From positions 652,501 through 716,500 of the forward strand of contig CM041544.1 of assembly GCA_023238725.1 (NCBI GenBank): DNA of 64,000 nucleotides, written 5' to 3'. The DNA comes from Scortum barcoo. Taxonomy: Eukaryota > Chordata > Actinopteri > Centrarchiformes > Terapontidae. Both the position numbers and the translations under genes were made by a program. Of the stretch, positions 46,339 through 58,127 are shown piece by piece (positions within the stretch are counted from its first letter, which is position 1; each line of letters opens with the position of its first letter). The notes under the pieces were generated by a model. It ran no database searches, was not told the DNA's origin, and saw only the letters and a list, made by a program, of their open reading frames with translations.

Positions 46339-47683
46339 CGTGGGCTAAATGAGTCAGCAATATAGCATTAAAGGAAAGCGCCCTGTTATGTGCGTGTGTG
46401 TGAGTGTTTAAGGTTGCCCGTCTTTTAGAACTGAATAATTAATGGGGGCGCAGGGTCTGCAGAAGGTAACAGCTGGTATAGTGCATAGAAAGGAGGGTGT
46501 GTGCGCACGCATTGGGGAGCTTATCGGGGATTCATCTGCCCCTGCCCCTTGAGTGCGGATCCACAACCACAGCTGTTAGTAGGAGAGAAAATAAATGGAG
46601 TAGTGTCCAAAGTGTGTTTTAAGGTGACAACACTTGATGAGCTGTGATGAGCAGTTTGAGCTGGGTGATAAGTCAGTGCTGAGAGCTCAGCACTCTTGAG
46701 GCGACACTCTGTCTAATAGATATCTTTCCTGATCACCTCACACCAGGCTGCAAGTCATAATTAATGTGTCCATTTCAGGCTAGGAGAGTGATTGTGTTAA
46801 AGTAGAAAAGTATGAACGGCCCTAGATCTGCAATGTGGTTACAGGACATGCTGTCCTGCCTTGCTATATGTGGTCAGATGGAAGTAAATAGAATTTTATA
46901 TGTATATTCAGCATTTTCTTTCCTTCTGATAATATTTGATTTTGAGGGTGGGGGCTTTTTTATAAATGCAAATATAAATGCTTCCTGGCTCACCAAACTA
47001 GCTGCCACAAGATGAATTGAATTGAGAACACATAAATGAAGCATAGCAAAGTAAGAAACACAGACAGAAAGAAAACGAGTGTGCTTTTGGGGAAGTGAGT
47101 TGGAGCCAGTGGGAGGTGAAGGACAGCATGGCGGGAAAGCATCAGACTGTCTGTGGCTGGCTGACAGAGTGAATTGATTATCCCGACAAGACCATTAGCT
47201 AATGAAGAGCGTGTCTGTCTGGATAATACTAGTGTTTTCCTCTGAGAAATCATTCTCCCTTGTCACACACCAGTGAACTGCTGCATCACTGCTGCTTTTT
47301 TTATAGAAGCAACAACATTAATCATCCACATCTATGTGCAGATAGGAGGGAACACATTTGCTTCTCAAACAGATGGAGTGATCGCGCATAAAATAATTTC
47401 CCTTTATTGTATCTCCTGATGCACACTCAATGAATGACACAGCTGTTTTTATAATCCAGTGCATTAGTGTGAATTGAGCAATTGAGAGATTATACCCCAG
47501 CTTTGCACATGTGATATCATTGCCTCAAGTTGTAAGAATGTGTATCAAAAGCCTGTCTTCCTGGTGACACAGTGAGTAATTCACCTTCTCTGGGGATACA
47601 ACAGTCCTGTGTCTAAATCCGAAGATGGCAAAGTCCTGCTTGGCAACAATGAGTATGTGTGAGTGTATGCTGTGTTTTCAGGT
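46339..47683. other. Intergenic, nothing recognised
   Basis: No coding or repeat signal that I can support before the Gypsy LTR at 47684. Confidence 0.6.
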
Positions 47684-48500
47684 TGTGACAATCCTGATTG
47701 CACCACCTGTCTGGGAACGCCCAGAACTCTCTGATTGGTTCGCGGCTTGCGGCACAATGTTTTTTTTTTTCTCGTTCATTCATTCAGTCAGTCAGTACTT
47801 CATGGGGGGTAGTAGTAGAGAGAGAGAGAGGAAAAACGACGCACAAAAAAAACTAATCGGGGTAAACGCGCGGTAAATAAAAAAGTGAGGCCGTAAATCC
47901 CTCGTTTCTTTTCTTCATCCGCCATCATCCATCCGCCGATCACCGTCTCCCTCCGGATCTCCACCATTCCACCGTTCAGGAGCCGGTAACGTTACCACCG
48001 CCATAATAATAAAAACCCGGACTGGACTTCCTGGGGAACTGACGGACTGACTCGTCATAAACTAGAGTTTTTTTTCTTTCTTCATGTAACTTCTCTAAAT
48101 TCATTTGAGAATTTGAACTGTGTTTATTAGTTTTTTTCATTCCCGATGGAGTTTTACGGGCGTGGGAAAACGTGAGGAAAACCCGTACCGGATTTTTTGA
48201 GTTGAATCACTTATTACTTTGGGACTGTTGGGCTTTGTTGGTTTATTGAAAATATACATTCAGTTTCGTTGAACAAAGATTTGTGTTGGTGTGGTTGTTC
48301 CTTGTATTATTATTGTTGTTATTTCTGGTCATTCAATGTGTGTGTGTATGGGGGTTCATTTTTATGGTGTGCTCCCTTTGTGATATGTTTGAAGAAAACA
48401 AAAAATCTTAAATGCTAGGAGAGAGACCTGGCTGGCACCCCTAAAAACAAATAAAAAAAATAATAAGCAAACTGTCACATAAAAAGTGGCACCCCAGATG
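47684..48500 (+). repeat. 5' LTR of the Gypsy element
   Basis: Starts TGTGACAATCCTGATTGC. It contains an inverted CCAAT box (CTGATTGGTT) near 47733 and AATAAA-type sites near 47875 and 48007. Matching with the 3' LTR runs through TGGCACCCCAGATG at 48487-48500. A primer-binding site would be expected at or just after this end. Confidence 0.93.
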
Positions 48501-48635
48501 GGACCCAATTGAAACAAAAACATTATTGAATGACAAAACGGTAAAAAAAAAAAAAAAAACCTGAACACAACCAGCATTTTTTTGGGGGAAAATAAACTTC
48601 TTTATTCTTGGAACACACAAACAAAGGAAAACAAA
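48501..48635 (+). promoter_or_regulatory. Leader / primer-binding region of the Gypsy element
   Basis: GGGACCCAATTGAAAC follows the LTR. Either TGGCACCCCAGATGGGAC (48487-48504) or TGGGACCCAATTGAAACA (48499-48516) could pair with a tRNA 3' end, since both begin TGG. The first overlaps sequence that is also present at the end of the 3' LTR. Confidence 0.45.
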
Positions 48636-50966
48636 ATGGCTGCTAACTCAGAGTCATTGTTGGAAATGGAAGGAGAGTCTCCACCCTCAAACATGATGCC
48701 CGTCCAAGAGTTTCTTCCCACAACATACTCTCTGTTGGATATGGACCTCACTGCATTCTCTGAGCTTGCTTGTCCCTTAACTCCTCAAAATACCCGACCT
48801 GCAGACAAGGACGATGGACATGGAGGACCTCCATCTGCAATTTCTGTTTTGGAGGAAAATTCCACTGGCTCCGGGATTCAGCAGCAGCTGCAGAAAATTA
48901 TGGAGGATCAGCATAACCACCGACAGGAGCTAAAGAAAAGTGTGGAACAAATGACAAAAGAAATCACAAATCATACGGAAAAAGTAACCAAAGCATTGAC
49001 AAACTTATTTCAGGAGCAACAAAAAGAAGTTATCAAACACCTGGATAAGCAGCTTGATTATACACGCAAACAGTTTGATGCATCTCTTGGTTGGAGGTTA
49101 AATCACCATCACACTGAGCAGATGAAAGATCTTCACTCTGTTCTTACCCCAATTTCTGAAGTCCTGACTCATCTGCAGGAGGAGCTGTCTCACTGCAAAA
49201 TCACAATGCATACACTTTCAGAGGAAATCTTGGCGTCTAAAGTTACTACCACCTTTGGTCAGACAACTCCTTCTGAGCCTTTACAGGGAGAAAAGCCTTC
49301 ACTCATTTCAAACAGGCCCAGATTACAATCTACTGTACAGCCTGGCATGCCAGAGGACCATTTTGGGTCCCCTAGTGAGTCTACCATTCGCGAGGAATTG
49401 AAGAGTAGATTCATGGGAAAGAGTCCTATTAAGCTCCAATTTCCAACCTTCGGGAGACTGGAGGATACATCTGACCCACTCCAATATCTGGAAAGGTGTG
49501 AGGATTTCCTTGCTCTCAACCCACTCTCAAACGAGGAGCTCATTGCCACCCTGCGTAATGTACTGCACGGGACAGCAAGGGACTGGTGGGATGTGGGCCG
49601 ACATAAAATCCATACCTGGAAGGAATTCCATGACCAGTTCCGTGCTGCCTTTCTGTCAGAGGACTATGAAGATGAACTGGCTGAGAGGGTACGAAATAGA
49701 GTCCAGGGAGAAGGTGAAAGCGTGAGAGATTTTGCCTACATGTACCAGTCCCTCTGCAAACGCTGGAAACCAAACATACAAGAGGATGAGATAATAAAAT
49801 TGATCCTTAAAAACATTAATCCCCAAATAGCTAGCCAGCTGAGAAGTAGTGGAGTTACCTCGGTTGATGGACTGGTCCGTCTAGGCCAACAACTGGAGAA
49901 GGACCGGGAAAACCAGCTGCAGTACGAGCAGAGAAAGAACCTGCTCAAAAAACCATCTAGGGCTGTTGCCTCAGAACCTGCTATGTTGACACCTAAAAGA
50001 CCAAGCCATCCCAGCCATAACCAACCCCCCCAAGTGTACTGCTGGCGCTGCAAGGGAAGTCATGCACCAGCTTCCTGTCCACAGTGGACTGCGAGCAGAG
50101 GTCCTCCTCGATCATCACATCAGCAAGCTGCAAAAACTTCTCATGTGCAAGAGAGTCCTGCTACACTTGGTTCCCTTAGTAGTTCAAGTCACCTGGAAGC
50201 AGCCAACCCCATAAACTCTTCCACCTTTTCACAGGAGATCGCTCTTCCCTGCCAGTTGATGGTACCCCTGCAGATTGGACCATGGGATGGAATCGCTATT
50301 CTTGACACGGGTTCGTCATACACCCTAATTAATGAAGATGTATGGACAGGACTGAGAGCCCGACAGGATGCCCTGAAGCCTTGGACCCGAGGACCCCTGT
50401 ACCTGGCAGATGGGGAAGAGAGACAACCTATAGGATGGAGCAGAATGACACTTGCACTACAGACCCAACAGCTGACAATACCTTGTGTAATATTGCCAGC
50501 TCGAAGTCTTGCATTCCCTGCAGTGGTGGGACTGGACTTCATTTTCCTTTCCGGTCTGCAATTTGATGTCTCTGAAAACTGTTACTGGTTTAAGTTTAAC
50601 AAGAAACGACAGTATCAGTTTGTGAAAGAATCTGCAGAGGGTTCAAACGCTGGTCTTACACCACAGCTTGCCTTCTTCTCTGCTATAGCTCCTAGCCAAC
50701 TGGTTCCTCCACTGCCATGCCATGACCTCCTACAGGTTTCCATCTGCAATGCCCACCTAGATGATTTTGGGAAAAATATGCTTTTATGTCAATTACAGAA
50801 AAACACTGATGTCTGCACCACAACACTAGGATGCACAAGTGTTTTAAAGCACAAAATCTTTCTCATCCACGAAGTGCCCATCAAACAGAAGCCCTATCGT
50901 GTGTCACCAACCAAGCTTCAAATGATTAAAGAGCACGTAGAGGAAATGTTAAAAAAAACATCATAG
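48636..50966 (+). CDS. Gypsy gag-protease (open frame)
   Basis: The frame is open from 48582. I prefer the ATG at 48636 (MAANSESLLEMEGE), which gives about 776 codons. A coiled-coil region (QQQLQKIMEDQHNHRQELKK) lies near 48890. The capsid-type gag core reads LQFPTFGRLEDTSDPLQYLE, then NVLHGTARDWWDVG, then FRAAFLSEDYEDELAERV (49435-49900). A zinc knuckle CWRCKGSHAPASC at about 50040-50080 has CX2CX3HX4C spacing, one residue shorter than the usual CX2CX4HX4C. An aspartic protease has an intact D-T-G-S-S at about 50304. The frame then enters the RT N-terminus (PIKQKPYRVSPTKLQMIKE) and ends at a TAG after an A8 run at 50951-50958. Gag would form the particle that packages the RNA. Confidence 0.9.
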   Translation: MAANSESLLEMEGESPPSNMMPVQEFLPTTYSLLDMDLTAFSELACPLTPQNTRPADKDDGHGGPPSAISVLEENSTGSGIQQQLQKIMEDQHNHRQELKKSVEQMTKEITNHTEKVTKALTNLFQEQQKEVIKHLDKQLDYTRKQFDASLGWRLNHHHTEQMKDLHSVLTPISEVLTHLQEELSHCKITMHTLSEEILASKVTTTFGQTTPSEPLQGEKPSLISNRPRLQSTVQPGMPEDHFGSPSESTIREELKSRFMGKSPIKLQFPTFGRLEDTSDPLQYLERCEDFLALNPLSNEELIATLRNVLHGTARDWWDVGRHKIHTWKEFHDQFRAAFLSEDYEDELAERVRNRVQGEGESVRDFAYMYQSLCKRWKPNIQEDEIIKLILKNINPQIASQLRSSGVTSVDGLVRLGQQLEKDRENQLQYEQRKNLLKKPSRAVASEPAMLTPKRPSHPSHNQPPQVYCWRCKGSHAPASCPQWTASRGPPRSSHQQAAKTSHVQESPATLGSLSSSSHLEAANPINSSTFSQEIALPCQLMVPLQIGPWDGIAILDTGSSYTLINEDVWTGLRARQDALKPWTRGPLYLADGEERQPIGWSRMTLALQTQQLTIPCVILPARSLAFPAVVGLDFIFLSGLQFDVSENCYWFKFNKKRQYQFVKESAEGSNAGLTPQLAFFSAIAPSQLVPPLPCHDLLQVSICNAHLDDFGKNMLLCQLQKNTDVCTTTLGCTSVLKHKIFLIHEVPIKQKPYRVSPTKLQMIKEHVEEMLKKTS

Positions 50967-51846
50967 AGCCATCTACCTCTCCTTATGCTGCCCCAGTGGT
51001 CTTGGTACCTAAAAAACAGGATCCAAAACCAAGGTTCTGTGTTGACTATAGAAAAGTGAATGCAGCCACACACACAGATGCCTACCCTTTACCGAACATC
51101 CAGGAAATATTGGAATCTTTAGCTGGAGCTGCAGTATTCACCTCCTTGGACCTCAATAGTGGTTACTGGCAAGTAAAAATGGATGACGACAGCAAAGAAA
51201 AAACTGCCTTCATCTGTCCCTTTGGCCTTTACCAGTTCAAGGTGATGCCTTTTGGACTTAAGAATGCCCCAGCTACGTTCCAACGGCTAATGGAGTTAGT
51301 TCTTGGGGACCTAAAGGGGAAGACATGTTTTGTGTATTTGGATGACATCATCATTTATTCAAAAACATTTCAACAGCACAGCTATGACCTCCAAGCAGTA
51401 CTGGACAAGTTACGAGAGTCAAACCTTACAGTGAACATGAAAAAGAGCCAGTTTTTCCGGACCTCGCTTAGGTTTTTGGGCCATATTATTTCCTCTTCTG
51501 GAATAGAAGTCGACGCTGAGAAAACAAAGGCAGTACAGGACTTTCCCATCCCTCAGAACATCAAGGAGCTCCAGAGATTTCTTGGAATGGCTGGATGGTA
51601 CCACCGCTTTCGTGCCTCACTTCTCTCAGCTGACGGAACCACTCAATGCCCTTAAACGGAAAGGAGCCAAGTTTATTTGGACTTCATCCTGCCAGAGAGC
51701 CTTCGAAACCCTGAAACAATATCTGGTTTACTGCACCAGTCCTGGGTCATCCTGACTTCAAGCTCCCATTTACCGTTTATACAGATGCCAGTGATGTTGG
51801 AATAGGAGCTGTCTTGGTGCAACAGACTGGGCTGGGTGCAGAACAG
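50959..51846 (+). pseudogene. Gypsy pol: reverse transcriptase and 5' RNase H, broken
   Basis: In the -1 frame relative to gag the RT continues from 50959: IIEPSTSPYAAPVVLVPKK, RFCVDYRKVNAAT, VFTSLDLNSGYWQVKMDD (motif A), PFGLYQFKVMPFGLKNAP (motif B) and CFVYLDDIIIYS (motif C, about 51327-51362). All catalytic aspartates are present. One-base shifts occur near 51610 and 51731, and the RNase H start (FTVYTDASDVGIGAVLVQ) is in a third frame. An in-frame TAA ends the segment at 51847-51849. Confidence 0.9.
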
Positions 51847-51849
51847 TAA

Positions 51850-53583
51850 GTCCTTGCCTTCGCCAGCCGTACATTGAACCAGGCAGAGCGGAACTATTCA
51901 ACAACAGAGCAGGAGTGTCTCGCTGTTGTTTGGGCCCTGGAGAAATGGAGATATTACCTGGAAGGCAGACACTTTACAGTGGTGACAGATCATTCCTCTC
52001 TTGTTTGGGTCTTCAAAACCCAAAAGCCCAGCACTCGACTGATCCGGTGGAGCACTTCGTCTCCAAGAATTCTCTTTCACGGTGGAGTACCGAAAGGGAA
52101 ATACAATACTGTGCCAGATGCACTATCTAGAGCTCCTGTGGATGGATCCCACCATCAACCTGCAACTTGTGCTGCTGTATTGCGCTCCAAGAGGGACACC
52201 TCTAACACTTCTAAACATCTTCAGGTGACAGACGAAGACATTTGGAAAGCCCAACAGGAGGATTATGTTATCCAGGACCTGTATGAAAAAATCATGGAAA
52301 CAGGAGAAATAATAGAAAATCCTACTACCAAGTTAACTGTGTTGGAGGACAAAGTATACAGAGTGATGAAATTACCTCATAAAACCCTTTATCAGATATA
52401 CATTCCCTCCTCACTCCGTCAACAGCTTCTCAACCATTATCATGATGATCCATTATCCGGACATCTTGGGAGATACAAAACATACAAAAGGTTACAGGCC
52501 CTGGTGTATTGGCCTAAGATGAGTATGGATGTAAGAGAACATGTGCGATGTTGCAAAGTTTGCCAGCTCTACAAACCTGAGACTCGGAAACCGCCCGGGA
52601 AACTTCAACAAACTGAGGTACAAGGACCTTGGGAGATGCTAGGAGTTGACCTCATGGGGCCCTTTCCTCGAAGCACCAATGGCAATCTCTACCTCATTGT
52701 CTTTGTGGATTATTACACAAGATGGGTTGAGATGTTTCCACTTCGCAAAGCAACTGCAGAGACAGTGTCTCACATTCTCACAAGGGAGATTCTGACTCGC
52801 TGGGGTGTACCTACTTTCATTCTCTCAGACCAAGGTCCCCAGTTTGTGTCATCGGTCTTTGAGGAAACCTGCAAGCAGTGGAACCTCAAGCAGAAACGGA
52901 CCTCCCCCTACCATCCGCAAACAAACCTAACAGAGAGAGTAAACCGCAATGTGAAAGCCATGATTGCATCATATGTAGAAGAAAAGCACAAAAATTGGGA
53001 TAAATACATACCTGAATTCCGTTTCGCTTTGAACTCAGCGGTACACGAGTCCACAGGAGTTACACCTGCAGAGCTCAATCTCAGCCGTCCTTTGAAAGGC
53101 CCTTTGGATGCTGAGCTAAGTCCACGGTTATGTGATCCTGATACACCTGCATACGTTACAGCTGACCGGATAGCAGAGTTCAAGAAAATGGTAAGCGGAA
53201 ATTTGATGAAAGCAAAACAAAGGCAAAAACATAACTATGACAAAGGCAGAAGAGATGAAAAATTTTCAGAAATGGATCGTGTCTGGATACGTACTCATCC
53301 ATACTCGAAGGCTGATAAATCCTTTTCAGCCAAACTTGCACCACGGTGGAAAGGCCCTTATCGTGTGACCAGGAAAGTCGGTCCTCTAAATTTCGAGGTT
53401 GTCCTGGAAGACACTGGTGAAGACCTCCGTGTTGTTAACGTTGGCCAAGTAAAACTATGCTATCCCACGGCTGAGGAAATGGATAAGGAACAGCGTCAAC
53501 GAGTCCTAGAAATTTTTGAAGAGGAAAGCGACGAGGAAGATTTCCTTGGATTCCACATCCCAGATAGAGGAGGAATAAAATAA
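51850..53583 (+). CDS. Gypsy pol: RNase H C-terminus and integrase (open frame)
   Basis: The first ATG is at 51874, but the frame is open from the TAA at 51847 and would be part of pol. RNase H continues with FASRTLNQAERNYSTTEQE, FTVVTDHSSLVW and NTVPDALSRAP. The integrase HHCC zinc-binding module is LNHYHDDPLSGHLGRYKT … CCKVCQ (52430-52570). The catalytic triad is in GVDLMGPF (D, about 52645), LSDQGPQFVS (D, about 52828) and LTERVNRNVK (E, about 52932). A GPY/F-type C-terminal domain is RWKGPYRVTRKVGPLNFEVV (about 53344-53405). It is followed by an acidic tail, EEESDEEDFLG. It would insert the cDNA into the genome. The integrase part looks intact. Confidence 0.92.
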   Translation, partial: VLAFASRTLNQAERNYSTTEQECLAVVWALEKWRYYLEGRHFTVVTDHSSLVWVFKTQKPSTRLIRWSTSSPRILFHGGVPKGKYNTVPDALSRAPVDGSHHQPATCAAVLRSKRDTSNTSKHLQVTDEDIWKAQQEDYVIQDLYEKIMETGEIIENPTTKLTVLEDKVYRVMKLPHKTLYQIYIPSSLRQQLLNHYHDDPLSGHLGRYKTYKRLQALVYWPKMSMDVREHVRCCKVCQLYKPETRKPPGKLQQTEVQGPWEMLGVDLMGPFPRSTNGNLYLIVFVDYYTRWVEMFPLRKATAETVSHILTREILTRWGVPTFILSDQGPQFVSSVFEETCKQWNLKQKRTSPYHPQTNLTERVNRNVKAMIASYVEEKHKNWDKYIPEFRFALNSAVHESTGVTPAELNLSRPLKGPLDAELSPRLCDPDTPAYVTADRIAEFKKMVSGNLMKAKQRQKHNYDKGRRDEKFSEMDRVWIRTHPYSKADKSFSAKLAPRWKGPYRVTRKVGPLNFEVVLEDTGEDLRVVNVGQVKLCYPTAEEMDKEQRQRVLEIFEEESDEEDFLGFHIPDRGGIK

Positions 53584-53639
53584 AACAAAAAATAATGGAG
53601 CTCAAAAATATGGAGAAAAAATAATTCCCTAAATTCAGG

Positions 53640-53660
53640 CTTCTCTCACGGGGGAAGGAG
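53640..53660 (+). promoter_or_regulatory. Polypurine tract
   Basis: GGGGGAAGGAG at 53650-53660 lies directly against the TG start of the 3' LTR, the usual place for the primer of plus-strand DNA synthesis. Confidence 0.8.
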
Positions 53661-54475
53661 TGTGACAATCCTGATTGCACCACCTGTCTGGGAACGCCCA
53701 GAACTCTCTGATTGGTTCGCGGCTTGCGGCACAATGTTTTTTTTTTCTCGTTCATTCATTCAGTCAGTCAGTACTTCATGGGGGGTAGTATAGAGAGAGA
53801 GAGAGAGGAAAAACGACGCACAAAAAAACTAATCGGGGTAAACGCGCGGTAAATAAAAAAGTGAGGCCGTAAATCCCTCGTTTCTTTTCTTCATCCGCCA
53901 TCATCCATCCGCCGATCACCGTCTCCCTCCGGATCTCCACCATTCACCGTTCAGGAGCCGGTAACGTTACCACCGCCATAATAATAAAAACCCGGACTGG
54001 ACTTCCTGGGGAACTGACGGACTGACTCGTTCATAAACTAGAGTTTTTTTTCTTTCTTCATATAACTTCTCTAAATTCATTTGAGAATTTGAACTGTGTT
54101 TATTAGTTTTTTTCATTCCCGATGGAGTTTTACCGGGCGTGAGGAAAACCCGTACCGGATTTTTGAGTTGAATCACTTATTACTTTGGGACTGTGGGGCT
54201 TTGTTGGTTTATTGAAAATATACATTCAGTTTCGTTGAACAAAGATTTGTGTTGGTGTGGTTGTTCCTTGTATTATTATTGTTGTTATTTCTGTTAATTA
54301 AGTCATTCAATGTGTGTGTGTGGGGGTTCATTTTTATGGTGTGCTCCCTTTGTGATATGTTTGAAGAAAACAAAATAAATCTTAAATGCTAGGAGAGAGA
54401 CCTGGCTGGCACCCCTAAAAACAAATAAAAGAAAATAATAAGCAAACTGTCACATAAAAAGTGGCACCCCAGATG
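53661..54475 (+). repeat. 3' LTR of the Gypsy element
   Basis: A nearly identical copy of 47684-48500. Visible differences include loss of about 10 bases in the GGGCGTG…AAAACCCG region near 54137 and a short TTAATTAAG insertion near 54294. Confidence 0.93.
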
Positions 54476-57400
54476 TTCACTGTGGTCACATCAATTGCTC
54501 AAGAATCTGCTTGAAAGGTTGAGTTGGAGCCAATGGGAGGTTATTTTTCCACATTAAAGTTGTCTTTCCCATAGACAAATGGAACATTACTGTTGGCATA
54601 GTTAACCAATGGGAGTGGTCCCTAAAAGGTGTAAAGAGATGGCAAGCTGGGGAGTTTTACAGATGAAAAAGATAAAATAAACCAATATCCACACTTTAAA
54701 TAAAAAACACACACTAATAAAATGTGCCACTATAAAACATATTACCATCAAAAGAGAGTTTACTCCTGCCACATTGACCACACCCATGACTGGAGGCCAG
54801 TGTCATCAGCACTGCAGAAAACAAAGAGAGACAGAATTAAAACCCTATACTGTGTGAAATCTAACATAAAATGGACAACAATAAAACATATTTTATTCAA
54901 TCTGTTTTCACACACTCTTTTTTGTCAAAACCTACATTACCCATAATGCAACTCGACCATCCACAGTTCAGTCGGATTCAAGGGTGCTATATTAGCTGTG
55001 TCTACTGCAGTCTAGAGCCTCTAGCCTGCACCAGAGATAAGGAGCTACAAAGGTCTGGACAGATTTTTTTTCATTTTCAAACATGTAGTCACCAGACCCA
55101 GCCGACAGTGATGCAGTCACATAATGCAGTAGTACTTCCCAGCACACATAAATGGTCAGATTAATAATATCTATCACATCTTCACATTGCACTACACTAA
55201 GTAGATGATGAAAAACTGTATTAGGCTCCATCCCTCTAAGTATAGCCTCATTGGCTTAGAATATTCAACCTAACAATAATGGGAATTGTGTGTACAAAGT
55301 GATAATTCAAAGGAGTCTGTGGAGCACACTCATGGAACCTGAGCACAATTAGATTGCCTGCTGTAGTAATTTGGTTAGCCTGAGAGGAGCACACACCCTT
55401 TAGTGTGGAAAAAGGTCTCAACCGTGTTGCATTTGATTATTTGATTGAGAGGCATACAATTAATACATGTTTCTGTACTAATTATGAAAGAATAATCTTA
55501 TTGAGTATTGCACTATTTTTTTGGCCAGACAACATATTGGACATATTAATGACACCTATACATGACTTTATGAATTAAGTTGGGGTCCACTAAATTAAAC
55601 TAACTCATGCCCTAATTACATCTCCTCACATTCTCTCTGCTGTCAGTCACATGGCTATCATGCTCTAGAATTTAAAGCAAGCCAGCAAACCAGCAAAGCC
55701 AATTATGGACTTCTGAAGGGTCTAGGTCATCACCTTTTTTCCCTTAGAGTAAGTTGCCTTGTTTAACTTCTGCCTTCTATGTGCAAATAAAGGTACAAGC
55801 ACTCCCCCTGCTGTATAAATAGCAGAAAACAAACAAACACACACTGACCTCCCTCTCTTTTAGCCTCCCAGCTGTGGTCTTTTCCTCCTCTGGCAGTGAG
55901 TTCTACTTACTTCACTATTCACTTTGTGAATTAATTTAATTATCACTTTTCGATTTCCTAGTTCTTCTCAACTCCTGTGATGTATTTCTGTGAGTCCATA
56001 CTTTAAGCTTTCATTTTTGTATTTTTGTATAATTTTTGTAACATGTACAAAAGTCAGAGGGCAGATGAAGGGGTAGGATAGGGAGAAAGAGAAAAGAGAA
56101 TGTAAGATTGTAGAAAAACGTGATGCTATCTTCATGAATAAGCTATACTGTGGTGGTGGCATTGGCTCAAAGAACATCTGATGTGGTGAACATTTAAACA
56201 CAGGATCCAGGAAGCTGTTCATTTATTATAATCAAAGGTGGACTAAAAAGAGTTTAATGGTAGTTAGTGGAAAGTATTACAAATCTGTATTTAACATATA
56301 ATAATAAATTAGGTTGTTGTTTTAGCGTCAATAATTCATCCACAATCTGGCATTTCAATCCTCTCTCCTTAACACTGGATTAAGGTCAACAATCTAGCAT
56401 AATAAATTACAACACAGTCTGTTAACTTCCAAACAATACTTGCTATATAAATCAAATAAAATGTTATAGGAGGTGAAAAGTTCATGTCGAACTCAAAACA
56501 CATTGGTTCTGTCTTTTCTGCCTAGAATTGTTTGAAAGAAAGAGTCACAGGCTTGAAGGGTGGAGGTATATAATCTTGGAGGGTGTGGTTTGTCAGGAGT
56601 AGCTGTCTGTGATGGTACAGGTGGGGTGGAGACTTCATCCAAGCAAACATACTATGAAAATAACTTGTCTTTAAAGCTGCATTAATCAGTATTTTCTTAA
56701 TTAACAATGGTGTGAGTATTTTGTTGGTGGTTTTAAAACTAGCAGAAATTGTGGTTACTAGAAACCCCACTACCTACTAAAACTGACACACACACTGACA
56801 CTTTTCACACTCAGAATGAATGTGGTACTTTTCAAATTCGAGAGTTTAGTGATAATTTGGAGCCACTGGGTGGCCACTTATGGTAACGCATTTGACATTT
56901 TATTTTTGCTTTAGTATTCAGCTATGCTAGTGGTTCTTTGTTTAAAATGGAACTGTAATTGTGATGTGTATTATGCACAGTACACATCTGCATGAGAACA
57001 GCTGACTGCAAAGAGTTGGTTCTCACTAAGATAGCTACTCCATTTCCCCTAACCCCTCTCTTCTCCTACCTGCACACTACACCCATACAGCTTTTCACAT
57101 AACATAAAACTGTTCTCCAGCTCTATCATATTTATTGGCTTTTTTCTGACATGTTATACATTTTCCAGTCACACATACAGGGAGGTGTGTGCTTGTGTCA
57201 GCTTCAGCTTTTGTGTCAGCCTCAGCTTCTCTCTCTGGAGCTGATAATCAACTGATGAGCTTTGAATAGATTTAGAGTGTATTAGGGAAGATGGAGTGAA
57301 GGCAGTGAGAGAGACAGTGTAAGAATGTAGGGGAGGCAGGGAAAAGGACATAGTTTAGCTGGCAATATCATACTTGTATCTTAGAATATATATAGTATTA

Positions 57401-58127
57401 TACTATTATTATAGTAGATTATGGTTTTCTTACTAATCAATTTCACAGTGTACTGTATGTGGTGTTAGTGGTACAGCTCTCTCCTCTTACCCTTCTGACA
57501 GGTCTGTTTGGACAGCTGACATGTGGACATGTTTCATTTCTTGTGTTCCGTAAACACCTTTAAAACACCTATTCTCTCTTTGCCCTATTTGCTTCCTCTT
57601 GGATCAAATAATATAAACACATAAATCATAAATTAAGCAAATGCATGCAGCGCAATGATTTTTAAAATCTTCCTGACTGTCTTAAAGACATTATATGAGC
57701 CAAAGACACTCATATCTCTAACCTCAAGTCAACTCTAGGTGTCTGAGATCCCAGGATAGAGGCATAGCTTTGGGGATGGTCTACCACTTTGGTCAAACCT
57801 GAGATATCTCAATAATTAATTATTTCTTATAGATGCCCAGGGTAAATTTGGAAATCACAGTTTGCTTTGCTGATTCAGAATTTCTGATCATGATGTTTCT
57901 TTCAGTTCAATTCAAAGACTGATAGTCAAAGACTCTTTGGTCACTTTTTCTAAGCTAAGCAATAGTGTCAAATCTTAAATACACTTCACCAATACACCAG
58001 TACACCAGTGAATGTATCACATAATAAATCAATGAATCACTGATTCAGACTGTGTCAGGAGCATGTTCACTCTGTTGCTCGTCCAAGCTGTTCGGTTCAG
58101 TACAGCCTGTAAAAGTACTGGTTATAA
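54476..58127. other. Intergenic, no gene recognised
   Basis: AT-rich sequence. A TATAAATAG element occurs at 55814-55822 but I see no coding region behind it. No repeats with clear ends were found. Confidence 0.55.

Larger units (their letters stand above)
47684..54475 (+). mobile_element. Ty3/Gypsy LTR retrotransposon, young and nearly complete
   Basis: A 6.8-kb element with two closely matching LTRs (47684-48500 and 53661-54475), a gag-protease frame, RT, RNase H and integrase in Ty3/Gypsy order (PR-RT-RH-IN), and a polypurine tract before the 3' LTR. There is no env. The few LTR differences, mostly small indels, suggest recent insertion. No clear target duplication was found at the two outer edges. 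Pol has four breaks, so this copy is not autonomous. Confidence 0.95.

Noticed and set aside
47684..54475. Endogenous retrovirus with an envelope gene
   Set aside because: Pol order and integrase type fit Ty3/Gypsy. The space between integrase and the 3' LTR is under 100 bases, so there is no env.
55814..55822. TATAAATAG as a promoter (and TATAAAAG at 45428)
   Set aside because: No coding sequence follows either site, and such motifs occur by chance in AT-rich DNA.
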